Positions 22,200 through 33,034 of a DNA stretch of 64,000 bases are shown in pieces (positions within the stretch are counted from its first letter, which is position 1; each line of letters begins with the position of its first letter). A model generated the notes under the pieces. The model did not search any database. It was not told where the DNA came from and saw only the letters and a list, made by a program, of their open reading frames with translations. The DNA comes from Platanthera guangdongensis (lineage: Eukaryota; Streptophyta; Magnoliopsida; Asparagales; Orchidaceae). The stretch is from positions 90,394,564-90,458,563 of the forward strand of contig CM077166.1 of assembly GCA_039583875.1 (NCBI GenBank), given 5' to 3'. The position numbers were made by a program, and so were the translations under genes.

Positions 22200-22881
22200 T
22201 GGAGATCCTCAGAAACATGTTTGACCCCATGGGAGTTTTCAAGATGGAGGCATTCTCCATCTCAAATTTTTTAATCAATTCCCTAGTATACTTAGACTGA
22301 GATATGGATAATCCATGGTCTGTCTGTCTTACTTGGAGACCCATAAGAACTTAAGTTGACTCATACTACTCCTCTCAAACTTCCCTTTCATAAGTTTGGC
22401 AAACATTTTGCAAAGGTTATCATCAGTAGATCCAAAGATAATGTCATCAACATATATCTGGACTAGGATAATCTTGTCTTTGGATTCCCTGAGAAATAGG
22501 ATCTTGTCTATCTCCCCCTTGAGAATTTGTTCTTATTGAGGAAGCTAGACAGGGTTTCATATCATGCTCTAGGAGCTTGTTTCAACCCATATAAAGCTTT
22601 CTTAAGTATATAAATAAAATTTGAATGGTTAGGAACAACTAAACTTGGAGGTTGTTCAACATAGACTTCTTCCTTCAAGTCTCCATTCAGGAAAGTTGAC
22701 TTTACATCCATCAGATAGACTCTGAATCCTTGGTATGTAGCATATGCAAGGAATAGTCTGATGGTTTCTAGTATTGATATAAGGGCAAAGGTTTGATCAA
22801 AGTCAATACCTTCTTCCTGTATATACCCCTGAGCTACCAGTCTAGCTTTGTTCTTGGTTATAATGCCATTTTCATCAAGTT
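22200..22881 (-). pseudogene. SIRE-like copia RT fragment
   Basis: Minus-strand reading frames give [51 protein letters not shown] and [13 protein letters not shown]. After a frame break come [15 protein letters not shown] sequence and GLQVRQTDHGLSISQSKYT. It is 70-80% like C1 RT by eye. It is cut on the right by the C3 LTR and on the left by a deletion. Confidence 0.85.
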
Positions 22882-23263
22882 TGTTAGAAAGTAGCAAAAA
22901 GAAGCGAAAAGTAGAGAACCAGCGAATAAACTTTTGAATAATTGAAATTTTATTATCCAAAAAAAGATATCATTTACAAAGGTATGACCTCCCTTATATA
23001 GAATGGAGGAGATAAGAAGAGAGTATACAAACAATGTGGGACTAAACATTTACAGTACTGAGCGGATAGAATAATGGAGACCGTACAGGCCGCGCGGTTA
23101 GACAGATGGGTTAACCGCTCGGCAACTCCAGCAGGATAGAACAGGCCGCAGAGGTAGACCGATAGACCGCCCGGTTAACAAACCGCTGGATCAGACCGCT
23201 AAGCCGCTCGGTCAACAAACCGCTGGATCAGACCGCTAAGCCGCCCGGTCTAATACTTCAACA
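22882..23263 (-). repeat. C3 3' LTR (382 bp)
   Basis: On the minus strand it starts TGTTGAAGTATTAGACC and ends TTTCTAACA. U3 (about 23070-23255) repeats ACCGC/CGGT half-sites such as GACCGCTAAGCCGC. A minus-strand TATATAAGGG box is at 22991-23000. The polypurine tract CTTGAGGGGGAG abuts it at 23264-23275. It is inserted in the SIRE-like RT. Confidence 0.85.
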
Positions 23264-23270
23264 CTCCCCC

Positions 23271-24168
23271 TCAAGCTGGAGCATAGATATCAATCATGCC
23301 CAGCTTGTCACAAATGCGGAAGAAGGAAGTAGAAAACGGCTTGGTGAAGATATCTGCCAACTCTTTGTCAGAGGTGACAAAAGGAGTACAAATCTGTTTC
23401 TTCAAAATCTCTTCCCGAATGAAGAGACAGTCAACCTCTATATGCTTTGTTCTCTCATGGAAGACCGGATTTCTGGATATGTGTATAGCGGCCTTGTTGT
23501 CACAGAACATAGGGAGAGGACAGTCATATACCTCGCCCAGGTCAAGCATGAGAGCCGCAACCACTTTAACTCACACGTGGTTGAGGCCATACTCCGGTAT
23601 TCTGCTTCGGCACTGGATCTGGAAACAACGGATTGTTTCTTGCTCTTCCAACTCACGAGATTAGCTCCAACAAAGGTACAAAAACCTGATGTGGATTTAT
23701 AATCGCCTTTGTCATCCGCGTAACTTGAATCTGAGTAGGCCTCAACCCTCAGATGACCATTCTTATGAAAGAGTAACCCTCTGCCCGGTGCTGCTTTGAT
23801 ATACTCTAAAATCTTCAGGGCGGACTGAAGATGGCACTCCATGGGAGCTTGCATAAACTGACTGACCTTGCCTACAGCGTAGGCGATGTCGGGTCTAGTC
23901 ACCGTGAGATAGATGAGTTTGCCTACCAAATGTCTGTACCGTGTGACATCAGATAGAAGAGGCGAATCATCCGTCCACGTTTTGTCTTCTCCAACAGCCA
24001 TGGGAAAACGAGCTGGTTTGGCACCTGTCAATCCTGCTTCTCGTAGAAGATCAAGTGCATACTTCCGTTGAGAGAGAACCAAGGAGTCAAGTTTCCGAGA
24101 GATTTCTATCCCCAAAAAGTATTTTGGGGAGCCCATATCCTTCGTGACCAAGTGCTGACGGAGGTGCT
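23271..24168 (-). pseudogene. C3 copia RT end and RNase H
   Basis: A short-LTR copia element of a different clade from C1. The frame runs VTKDMGSPKYFLGIEISRK, LVGKLIYLTVTRPDIAYAV, YSDSSYADDKGDYKSTSGFC and SSAEAEYRSMAS. A frameshift near 23570 leads into [27 protein letters not shown] and a stop at 23271. The upstream RT, integrase and gag are missing; the copy ends at about 24160 against the 5S module. Confidence 0.85.
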
Positions 24169-24580
24169 TGAATGTGAAAGGCTGACTACCAGTGGTGGGC
24201 CCGGGTCTGGACCCTGGTAGGCCGGCGGTTCCAGCGGGTTCCCATGGGATGGGCCTGGACCGTTACAAAAAGTGCACTTTTGCTCAATTGGTGATGAGAG
24301 TTGAAAGAACTCCATAGTTAAGCGTGCTCGGGCAGGAGAAATTCTGGGATGGGTGACCTCCTGGGAAGTCCCCGTAGTGCGGGCTTGACTATCGAGTTTA
24401 CCTCATCAAAGGGAGGCTGCGGCCACCAACAACCCGCCGGTGGGCTGGAGAGGGGTTGGGGTGCATGGCCTGCAGGCTTGAATGTGAAAGGCTGACTACC
24501 AGTGGTGGGCCCGGGTCTGGACCCTGGTAGGCCGGCGGTTCCAGCTGGGTCCCATGTTGATGGGCCTGGACCATTACAAA
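24157..24580 (+). repeat. 5S-rRNA-derived module flanked by ~105-bp direct repeats
   Basis: Two copies of a repeat starting GCTTGAATGTGAAAGGCTGA (near 24156 and 24474) flank a centre with clear 5S rRNA similarity at about 24303-24382. Both pol III internal elements are recognisable: AGTTAAGCGTGCTCGGGC (24316-24333, box A) and GGATGGGTGACCTCCTGGGA (from 24347, intermediate element and box C). The first third of 5S is not recognisable. A Cassandra-type TRIM LTR or a 5S-derived SINE are the likely sources; I cannot decide which. Confidence 0.65.
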
Positions 24581-24584
24581 TACA

Positions 24585-25943
24585 CCTTTCAAGAAAGCAG
24601 TAAAGGGTACAAGAAGGAAGCTGGCAGCTAAGGAAGAAGTGTCAGAAGAGGCCGCGTGGACTGAAGAGCGTAGCTGGCAGGACGTGCGGTTAAGGGAATC
24701 GGGACATCGCGTGGACTGCAAAACTAGAGGCCGGCAGGCCGCACGGCTAAAGGCGCAGAAGGGGGTGCAGACTGAAAAGTGGAGTCCGCAGGAGAAGGTC
24801 TTGCTGGCTGACTTCAAGCATGAGAACCTTGGTGATGAACCCCTCCACTCATATGAGAGGTATGGGGGCCTATTTATAGGACCAAGGAGGTAACGGCTTG
24901 TGGTTACATTACCCCTAGTGAGACGGTAACTTGAGCGAGAAGGAGACAGAGTCCGCCGAGTTCGCAATAGGCCGCGCGGACATGGACTTGGTACTGAAGC
25001 CGGTGCTGCTGACGGCAAAATGGGAGACTTAGTGGCAGACTGCGATGCGGGTTCGCGGAGTCCGTCACTGCTAAGCTGGGACTGTCCGCCTACTGCTGGG
25101 GTGGCGGATGCTGGTGGACAAGAAGCAGACTGCAAGGAGAATCCGCTAAGTCCGCTGCTGCTGAACTGAGCGAGCTGTAAGGGCTGCGAGAAGGAGAGTG
25201 CCCGCGGAGTCCGGCGAGTCTGCACTAGGTTATGCGGACTAGTACTGCCTTCTGGATGATCTGATCCATTGCGGGCTGGAAGGAGTCCGCCACTACTGTC
25301 TGAATCCGCACCAAGACTGCGGACTGAGGGAGACGTCTGCTACTACTAGCTAAGCCTGTGACAGGCCTGCGGACTGAGGAGGAAACTAGTACTGCTGCCA
25401 AGAAGCTGGTTCTGACTAAGGAAAGGGCGGACTACATAGGGAGTCCGCCAAGTCCGTTGAGTCCGCGGCTGCTGCAAAGTTGAGTCTTCTTACATTGGAG
25501 ATGGAGAGCCTGGCTGTTGAGGCTGTTGGGGTTCACCAATGAAGGCAGACTGGAAGTATTGATCGCAATTCGAGTCTGCCAGCTCGCGAGGAACTTGGAC
25601 GTTGATGCTGGTCTTGGCGGGTAGCCGGAGTTGGCGGCCTGGGCTAGGTAGGTAGTTCAGTCCGGCAGAGAGAGACCTGCGGAGACAACCTTGCGGTTAA
25701 GCTGAAAAAGGGGGGCGGCCTGTAGAGGCGTACTGCAAAAGCAGTCCGCAGACCCTGCCGACTAATGGAAGGCGTGCGGCCTGGTCAGTCAGACCGCTGA
25801 GACCGCGCAAGGCGCACGACCTCAGCGGACAGAGAATTATGTCCGCCCTCCCTAGTGCATCACAGCCTCCAAGAGGAACCCAGGGCAGGCCGTGACGAGC
25901 GTGCTGCACGGCTTGGGAAGGATCGCCGATTTCGGGGTTAACA
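24585..25943 (-). repeat. Element E 3' LTR (~1.36 kb)
   Basis: This sequence matches 40404-41762 over its whole length, from CCTTTCAAGAAAGCAG to GGGTTAACA. On the minus strand the LTR starts TGTTAACCCC at 25943, next to a purine-rich GTGCGGGGATTA. A TATA box (CCTATAAATAGG) is at 24869-24880; upstream of it (24930-25850) the motif AGTCCGC or its complement recurs many times. The LTR's 3' end appears truncated at 24585 by the 5S module. Confidence 0.75.
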
Positions 25944-26235
25944 TAATCCCCGCACGTTTTCGAGTTCCGAATAAAACTTCGAAAAAGTTGGAGACCCACG
26001 AAAATCATGATCCACCCCAACGGAAAGAGAATGGGGCAAGGAGAGATAGAACCTGAAGCCTCTCCTTAGGAGTTTGGTGTTGCCTGTCTATTTTTCTTCA
26101 AGAGGAAAGTTAGGGGTAGGCATGTACGGGAGGTACATCGTGTGTGTACCTAAGTTTGCTTTTGCAAAATGAAGAAGATGTGTCTTCCGCTAAGTTTTGA
26201 AAAATGAAAGTGAGAGGAAAACATAAAAGCATAAT
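25944..26235. other. Non-coding 3' internal part of E
   Basis: A purine-rich tract (minus strand) lies next to the LTR, then unique-looking sequence. No coding signal is seen. Confidence 0.5.
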
Positions 26236-26237
26236 AA

Positions 26238-26875
26238 CTTGCAAGTACCTGATGGATGCTTGCAAGCACCTGTTATCCTCTACAAAAAAGGAAGGATGAA
26301 GAGTATACAAGAAGGAAAAATGAGCTGCAAGTACCTCGAAGGAACTTGCAAGTCTTTGCTGGTTTCTGCAAAAGAAGAGTTAGAGGTATGCACAATATAT
26401 GAAAGTAACTTGCAAGTACCTGTGAAGAAACTTGCAAGTATCGGATGATCTCTACAAAATGAGAGTTAGGAACAAACATGGTATTTGTGAGTTGCTTGCA
26501 AGTACCTGTGAAGAAACTTGCAAGGGTCTGCTGATCTCTGCAAGAAGAGAGTTAGGAGCAGGTATTGTATAAAAAAAAGCTTCAAGTACCTGGATATGAC
26601 TTGCAGATGTCTGCTAGTCTCTGCAAGAAAAGAGTTAGGAGCAGATAAAACATGAAAATTGCTTGCAAGTACCTGTGAAAAAGGCTTGCAGGTGTCTGCT
26701 AGTCTCTGCAAGAAAAGAGTTAGGAGCAGACAAAATATGAAAATAGCTTGCAAGTACCTGTGAAGAAGGCTTGCAAGTGTATGCTAGTCTCTGCAAGAAA
26801 AGAGTTAGGAGCAGACAAAACATGAAAATATTTTGCAAGTACCTGTGAAGAAGGCTTGCAAGTGTTAATTGTTGA
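26238..26875. repeat. 85-bp minisatellite, about 8 units
   Basis: The landmark (C)TTGCAAGTACC starts at 26238, 26324 (GCTGCAAGTACC), 26409, 26495, 26580 (CTTCAAGTACC), 26662, 26747 and 26832, so the period is 82-86 bp. Each unit also has TCTCTGCAAGAAAAGAGTTA. It lies between gag and the 3' LTR of E, where Tat/Ogre-type elements often carry tandem repeats. Confidence 0.9.
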
Positions 26876-28085
26876 TGAAATTAGGTGGACATTACCAAAT
26901 TGCAAGGAAAATGCCTGATGAACTCTTTATCATGAAGCCCAGAACAATAAATCGAGCGTTAACTATTGATATGGCTGGATGGACATGATCAGATTAGCAG
27001 ATAAGGAACTTGACAAATTCTGCCAATCTTAACTAGATTGCAATAGTATGGATTGACGATCGAGGAGAGTAAGATTCTTTGATAAATGTTTGATGCCATT
27101 AGATTTTGATAAGAGTAACGAATAGCTCTGTGAATCATCATCTGATAGAGCTTGAGCAAGCAATGTATATGAAATGAGCATAAGCAGAGCGGATGCTGGA
27201 AATCCTTTTGGTAGGTCAGATTAACCTGTTCACCTGTGAAAGAAGGCAGTTGACAAAAAAGAGAGGTCTATACTCGGAGATGACTAAGAAAGACTGGATG
27301 CCGCCACAGGAGATCACCCGTGGGCCTTATGCATCGCTTCCCTGAGAAAAGTCATCCCGAGTATAGTCCTACTCAAAGTGGGCTGGCCGCGCATCCTCTA
27401 GGAGGGCACAAAGGAGAAAAGCAAATGGAAATCCTGAGAAGGATCGCTAGAGGCACTGATCACATGCTTCGGGTTGAGCCAAGAGACCTATAGCTTTTCT
27501 GTGGATTGATCAATGGAGTAGAGGACACCGCGAAAGCATGGATGGGGAGCACTAGAGAACGCTCGGCCATCACAGTCGTGAGATGATCGAAGAGACAAGG
27601 CTACGCTTGGTCGTCATTGCTTGTCAAGCAAAGATCATCATAACTGTGATGTATCCTAACAGAGCACAATAGAGCTAACAAATGGGGCCTCCATAGCACG
27701 CACTCTGTGTTAGATGTCGGCTAGGATCCAAAGTCCAGTATTCCTCTGCATGAGAGTTGGATAGCCCCCACTACACACATATGCGAAATCTCCCCGCGAT
27801 ATGTTGTCAATGTGGTCTTACGCCGGAATCCAATCCCAAGGGGGTCTATAACAAGACTCGGCGACATCTCTGTGGCTCAGTGACCTCTCGGAAAAGAGAG
27901 AATAGAGGAGAAAGCAATACAAGAAGGGAACTGTGTCAGTATGGGATCCCTGATAAAAGCTTTGTTGAAAAGCAAAAACGAACACTGAGAAGTGTTTTGT
28001 AAAGAGAATGTTTGAAAAGGCAGGAATAGAGATAACCCATCATGGTTGTGAGAGAATTTGGAGGACTATGAAGTCCTTTGCTGGC
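26876..28085. other. Non-coding internal region of E
   Basis: No convincing reading frame, RNA gene or repeat was seen on either strand. In an autonomous relative, pol would be expected here. Confidence 0.4.
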
Positions 28086-29738
28086 TTAGAATAGCCTTCC
28101 AAGCACACCCTCGTCATCGGCATCGAAGTACTCGACAGTTTTGTTAACAACGAGGAGATGGGGTTCTTCGACTAAGTTCACACCTTTTGAGGAGCAAGGA
28201 ACATCTGAAACTTCTTTGCCCTTTGTGTTTGATGGATCAGGGCGATCTTCTTTGGAAAGCAGGTCTCGCATCTTACCCTGACAGAGCATCCTTTACACAA
28301 GCTGGCTGAGTGCTCGGCAGTTCTCGATCAGGTCACCTGGCTCTTTGTGGAATTCGTAGTAAGGCTCTGAATCTCTAGACCTTTGATCGGCTGGTTCATA
28401 AGGCTTTTTGCAGCTAGCCCTATCTTTCATGATCTGGCTTACTTCTAGCATAACTTCATCTAGTTCGGACTCATGCAAGTCATCATCTCGCTGATGGCAG
28501 ACTGCAGCTATTTGAGAGGAAGCTAGCGGTAGGAACGAATCTTAAGCACGATCACGGCTCAGGAAAGAGTATCGATGGCGCTGAAACCTTTTTTCTTTCC
28601 TTGAATGAGTTGGCAAATCATTGTGTGGAGACCTCAGAGGCTGTTTGTGAAAAGGATCTTTCTCTGATATGAGCTTGGAGATGAAGCCTGGGTTGCTTTT
28701 TTCACCTCGGATGTATGAGTTGGCTAAGGCAATCACCTCTTGGTATGCTCTTGGTGCACGGACATTGGCTTCAAACTTGAGAGGCCCTTCATGGAGACCG
28801 TAGATAAGAGCAACTCGGTACATTTCTTGACTGACAATCTCGATGTCCAAGATTTCTCTTTGGAAACGATCAACGAACTGAGACCAAGTTTCATTCTCTC
28901 GTTGCTTGATCTCGAAGAGGGCTTCAGGACCACCCTTTCTCTTGGTGGAGGTAGAGAACCTGAACAAGAACTCTCTTCGTAGATTAACGAAGAAAGTGAT
29001 GGAGTGAGGACGAAGGCCATAGAACCAGTCCCTCACTTGCCCATCAAAAGTTGTTACAAGGAGCTTGCACTTGGTTGCATCTGACAAAGTCTTCAGAGCA
29101 ACAGCCGATTCGAAGGCTTGAAGGTGCTTTACTGGATCAATCTCTCCGGTGTAGATTGGTAATCGGGGTTCTCTGAAATTTGCTAGAGTTGGTTCATGAC
29201 GAACATTCTCTGCAAATGGCGAAGGCTCTTCCTACTCTCCTACAGCATAAGTATAAAAAGGAGAATACGTTGCAGTTGTAAAGGGAGCAGGAGGGTAAAA
29301 GGGAAAAGTTGTTGTAGGAGGAGCAAATGCAGGAGCTGCGGGGTAAGGGTGGCTTCCCTAAAAGTGGAAAAATCTGGCAGGGCATCCCCGGGCTGCTTCC
29401 CAGAAGAAGTTTTGGCGAGCAGCAAATTCTTCATCTTGAGGTCGCAGAGGAGCCGCTGGCCCTTGCGCGAAGGTTGCTGTGTAAGGAGGATAGATTGGCG
29501 GGCAAGCTTGAGGATAAGCTTGTTGATGTTCCAATGTTGGTGTTGGGTTGATTGGTACAGCTGGAGCAGCTCGAGCAGCTGTAGGATGAGTGCCTAATCA
29601 TTGTGTGATTGCAGTGAGCATTTGGTTGATTTCTTGGAACTGCTGAGCATTTTCAAGGCGCGATTGCTCAAAGGCCTCCCAGAGAGGATCATCTCTAGGA
29701 GTTGGAGCAAAGTTCTTGGCTGGTTGACGATCTGACAT
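28086..29738 (-). pseudogene. Element E gag (Tat-like)
   Basis: The start is ATG 29738 (MSDRQPAKNFAPTPRDDP). A Gln/Pro-rich N-terminus follows, with a TGA near 29597. The retrotransposon Gag core is at about 29200-28750 (YTGEIDPVKHLQAFES, SDATKCKLLVTTFDGQVRDW, RFSTSTKRKGGPEALFEIKQ, ETWSQFVDRFQRE, YGLHEGPLKFEANVRAPRAY). A C-terminal stretch reads YYEFHKEPGDLIENCRALSQ and QGKMRDLLSKED, the pattern found at the end of Tat-type Gag. Frame breaks near 29240 and 28500 and stops near 28290 disable it. No CCHC knuckle is obvious. Confidence 0.75.
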
Positions 29739-30180
29739 GGGAAACTGTCGATGTTCACCGTCTGTTCGAATCTGAAGGCCGCGTGTTAACTGTTGATGCT
29801 CGAAAACGGCACCGGGCTGCTAACACGGAGGGGGTGTGTTCGGTCTCACAAGCTGAGTGGAGAAAGGGATAGAGGTAGCGGGGAAAGAAGGATGAAGGAA
29901 GCTTCTGAGTGCTCGGGAGTGGAGCAAACGCTTGTCAAGGAGTTGCGGGGATAGAGGAGAAGATGCTAAGAGCGGCCGGGAAGGCTGATGAGAGGAGGAG
30001 GTTGATCAGGAGCTGTCGAGCAGACGGTTACTTTGACGGTTGTGCTTGCAGGTTGGTTGCCGAGGGAGCTGAGCTTGGAAGAAGGGAGAGAGAGGGGGCC
30101 GCTAGCAGCGGCAACATCAGACTTCGCCCGCCGCGACATAAACGCCACTCTTGCGACGGGCTTTCCTTTTATTAGTAGCG
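29739..30180 (-). other. Element E 5' leader
   Basis: About 440 bp between the gag ATG and the 5' LTR. The LTR/leader boundary is unclear. TGGCGTTTATGTCGCGGC (minus strand, near 30130-30150) is a possible weak primer site, but I could not match it to a tRNA with confidence. Confidence 0.35.
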
Positions 30181-30289
30181 AGAGTTACAACTTGCTAATA
30201 CACCTTTTGTAACACCCCAGTTTTTGCAAGAGGTTCAGTCTGCAGTTCTGAACATTTTTGGGTTTCTGGCAGGGGACACACGTCCTGCG

Positions 30290-30720
30290 ACACGGGCGTG
30301 TCGCAGGGCATGTCGAGGCCGTGTCGACACTCGGCCCAAGTGTCGACACTTTCGCTCGACAAAGTGTCGAGAGTGGGGCACACGGCCTGCGACACGGGCG
30401 TGTCGCAGGGCGTGTCGAGGCCGTGTCGACACTCGGCCCAAGTGTCGACACTTTCGCTCGACAAAGTGTCGAGAGTGGGGCACACGGCCTGCGACACGGG
30501 CGTGTCGCAGGGCGTGTCGAGGCCGTGTCGACACTCGGCCCAAGTGTCGACACTTTCGCTCGACAAAGTGTCGAGAGTGGGGCAAACGGCCTGCAACACG
30601 GGCGTGTCGCAGGGCGTGTCGAGGCCGTGTCGACACTCGGCCCAAGTGTCGACACATTCGCTCGACAAAGTGTCGAGACTGGGGCACACGGCCTGTGACA
30701 CGGGCGTATCACAGGGCATG
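30290..30720 (+). repeat. 102-bp tandem repeat in G2 U3
   Basis: TTCGCTCGAC recurs at 30351, 30453, 30555 and 30657, exactly 102 bp apart. Each unit carries GTGTCGACAC twice (19 bp apart), GTGTCGAGAG, and GACACGGGCGTGTCGC. 102 is divisible by three, so open frames on both strands are artefacts. The 3' LTR copy is at 37790-38230. Confidence 0.9.
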
Positions 30721-31314
30721 TCCCGCTTGGTCGACGATCTTCGCTCGACGTTTTTCCGCGGTGTCGACACAAAGCCTATCGACGGGTGTCGAGACTTGGC
30801 ACACGGCTTGGGACACGGGCGTGTCCCAGGCCGTGTCATCTCTCGGGTTGGTTTTGGGGCCGTGTTGTTGGAGACACACGGCCGGCCACACGGCCGTGTC
30901 ACTGGGGACACGGGCGTGTCGGGTTGAACACGGGCGTGTCGGATGCCCGTGTGCGGTTCCAGGCGCGTCGATTTGAGACGGCGAATGAGGCACACGGCCC
31001 TAGACACGGGCGTGTGCCAGGCCGTGTTCGGCCTAGGTCTTTTATTTTCCAAGCGAATCGTGGCCATTCTTCCCAAGATTTTGGGATCTGACGGCTCAGG
31101 ACTGTTCTTGGGAAGTTAAGTCCGATTCTAGGGTTGGAAACCCTCATTTGTTTTCCAAGTCTTCACTTTCTAAGATCTTGAGAAAAACTAGAGCAAGGAG
31201 GAAGAAGAAGAAGGTCTTGGGCTGTAGGAAGGGTTTCAGAGCTCCAAATCGCGAGCCGAGTCCGGATCCGTGAAGCTTGGAGCGTTGCGAAGATTTCCAT
31301 CTGGCTATTTTGCC

Positions 31315-31338
31315 ATGGCAAGGAAGAGGAGTCGGAAG
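31315..31338 (+). CDS. Putative gag exon 1 in G2 LTR
   Basis: ATG plus seven codons (MARKRSRK), then donor GTAACG at 31339. Splicing to the acceptor ending at 33034 (TTGTTTTCCTGAAG) joins phase 0 to phase 0 and continues SASNEAGTSRARADL, giving Gag a basic N-terminus. The 3' LTR has the same exon at 38822-38845. An in-frame ATG at about 32960 would also allow unspliced translation, with an odd hydrophobic lead. Confidence 0.55.
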
Positions 31339-33034
31339 GTAACGACATCTCTCCTCTCGCTCCTTAGGATGCACGTATTAGCATCATTTAGTTTTCTTTC
31401 TCCCTAATTTTTGGGCACCGAACTCTCAAATGAGAGGGGTTTTGCTTTGCCAAGTTTCAAGAGGAACTTCCGGGTTGATTGAGTCCATCCCCGACATATT
31501 TTTGCATTAGAGATCCGCTTCGCTAGTGGATTAGGCATGGTGGGTGAAGCCGTAGTCGCGACCATTAGTCCGACTCGGTCATGTTGCATACGAACTTAGG
31601 GATTCGTAGAGATTTTCCGTTGCGGCAAGATGTCGTTTGTGTTTTGGTGGTGACTGTCCCGTTTATTTGCAAAGGTACGTGTAGTCGGACCCGGACAAGG
31701 TTAGCTCCTCGTGTCGTAGATGGTTTCCTTGAGGGACAAGGTTAGCTCCGCACGAGTTGGAGATGGTTTCCTTGGTGCGCGGGAACGCTGCAGTACAATG
31801 AGGGATTTTGATGTATTTGGTCTTGGTTTGTGTTGTGCCAAGGCGTGGCTATATCTCTGTGGTCGGCTGGCTATCCCGTGACATGTGCGTCATGTGTGGA
31901 GAGTGTCCCGGCGAGACTAGTCCCCTTATGTGAGACTAATGAGAATGCCAAGATTAGGGCAAGCCCGGGCAAAGAGGCCATGAGCGGGTGGGGTCCAGCA
32001 AGGCTTCTTAGAATCGGTCGGTCTGTGTTTGTTGGAATCCTGACATGAGACGTCAGAGTTTGCAGGCAAGCCCGGGGCTAAGCCCACGAGCGGGTGGGGC
32101 CTTGGCAAGAATTCCATGTGGCGGCCTGTGCGCCGTTTGAGGAGTTGTGTCTCCCTCATTGTTTGCGGCTTTATGCCCATGGGGAAATGTGAGTACCCAA
32201 ATGTTGTGATGTTGTGCTAGTTGCATACGCAGTAGGGTGCCTTGGGCGAGGCCCGAGTGTTGCATACATGTTGCATAGTAGGCCCTTTTATTTCATGCTC
32301 AACCAGTAGAGAACGTGTTTGATGATTGAGACATCCAAGCATGTTTTAATGCTTTTCTATTTATAGATGATTATATTTCATACGAAGTGCTGACTTGCTG
32401 GTTGGAGGGTTCCCCGGGGTCCGTTAGGGGCAGCCGGGAGGAGATGTGTTGTTACACAGTTTGAGGTCAGCCTTTGCTGACCCACGTTACTAATGATTTT
32501 TTTACAGGGCAAGGATCGCATGTAGAAGCTAGCACGCCGGCCAGAAAGGCCTAAGCCCCATGAAGTGTTTTTCCCTTTTTGTAGCACTACAGTTATGATG
32601 ATGTTTGTTTGAGACTATTTTGTCCGGCTTGCATGCCGAGCTAGACTAGGAGTGCTGAGCACATTCATGTTTGATGTACTATTTCTTTTTGGACACTTGT
32701 TGTAAGGCCTTAAGGCCATTTATCTTACTCTTTAGTGGTGGATAACTTCTAGTCCTGTTTTGTTTCCGCTGTGTTGTGCTAGTGTTTTGAGTTTGGGTAG
32801 TCATATCAACTTATAATACTAAAGTTGTGGCGTTCGTATGCTGTGGGGCCCCGGCCGGACCCATATTATACGTCCACTACAAGGGAGGTGTTACAATTTG
32901 GTATCAAAGCCAGGTTAGATTCAAGGTCAGTGCGTAGAGAAGTTATCCACATAAGAGTAATGCGGGACCGTGAGTGTCCTTATGTTCTAGTCTTGAGATT
33001 GGAGACTAATCCCTTATTTCTTGTTTTCCTGAAG
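31339..33034 (+). other. Putative intron 1 of G2 (LTR to gag)
   Basis: 1696 bp from GTAACG in the LTR to a pyrimidine-rich tract (CCCTTATTTCTTGTTTTCCT) and GAAG before gag. It removes the rest of the LTR and the primer site, so a spliced RNA could be translated but not reverse-transcribed. Other acceptor-like sites exist within U5 (for example 32507). Confidence 0.45.
32899..32911 (+). other. G2 primer-binding site (tRNA-iMet)
   Basis: TGGTATCAAAGCC starts three bases after the 5' LTR. It matches the complement of initiator tRNA-Met, the standard primer for plant chromoviruses. Confidence 0.9.

Larger units (their letters stand above)
30208..32895 (+). repeat. G2 5' LTR
   Basis: It starts TGTAACACCCCAG and ends GAGGTGTTACA. 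U3 holds a 102-bp tandem repeat with GTGTCGACAC (30290-30720), then ACACGGCCGTGT and ACACGGGCGTGT palindromes to about 31030. The middle has a mini-exon and donor. The U5 part contains an acceptor-like GATTTTTTTACAG near 32507 and a GCATACATGTTGCATA-type 3' region. Confidence 0.95.

Noticed and set aside
24293..24385. Functional 5S rRNA gene
   Set aside because: The 5' third is unrecognisable, several conserved positions are changed, and it is embedded in a dispersed-repeat context.
24398..25225. Minus-strand 275-codon frame
   Set aside because: It crosses the boundary of the 5S module and the E LTR and has low-complexity Ser/Pro composition; chance frame in GC-rich LTR.
30195..31076. Long open frames on both strands across the G2 U3 repeats (up to 293 codons; also 37659-38574 and 3585-4168)
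   Set aside because: They run through tandem repeats whose period is 102 bp (or close), a multiple of three, with no stop in any unit. Low-complexity Arg/Thr/Cys products on both strands are artefacts.
31830..32048. Short ORF in the G2 LTR (also 39338-39556)
   Set aside because: It lies in U5, is not kept in the G1 or G3 LTRs, and has no recognisable domain.
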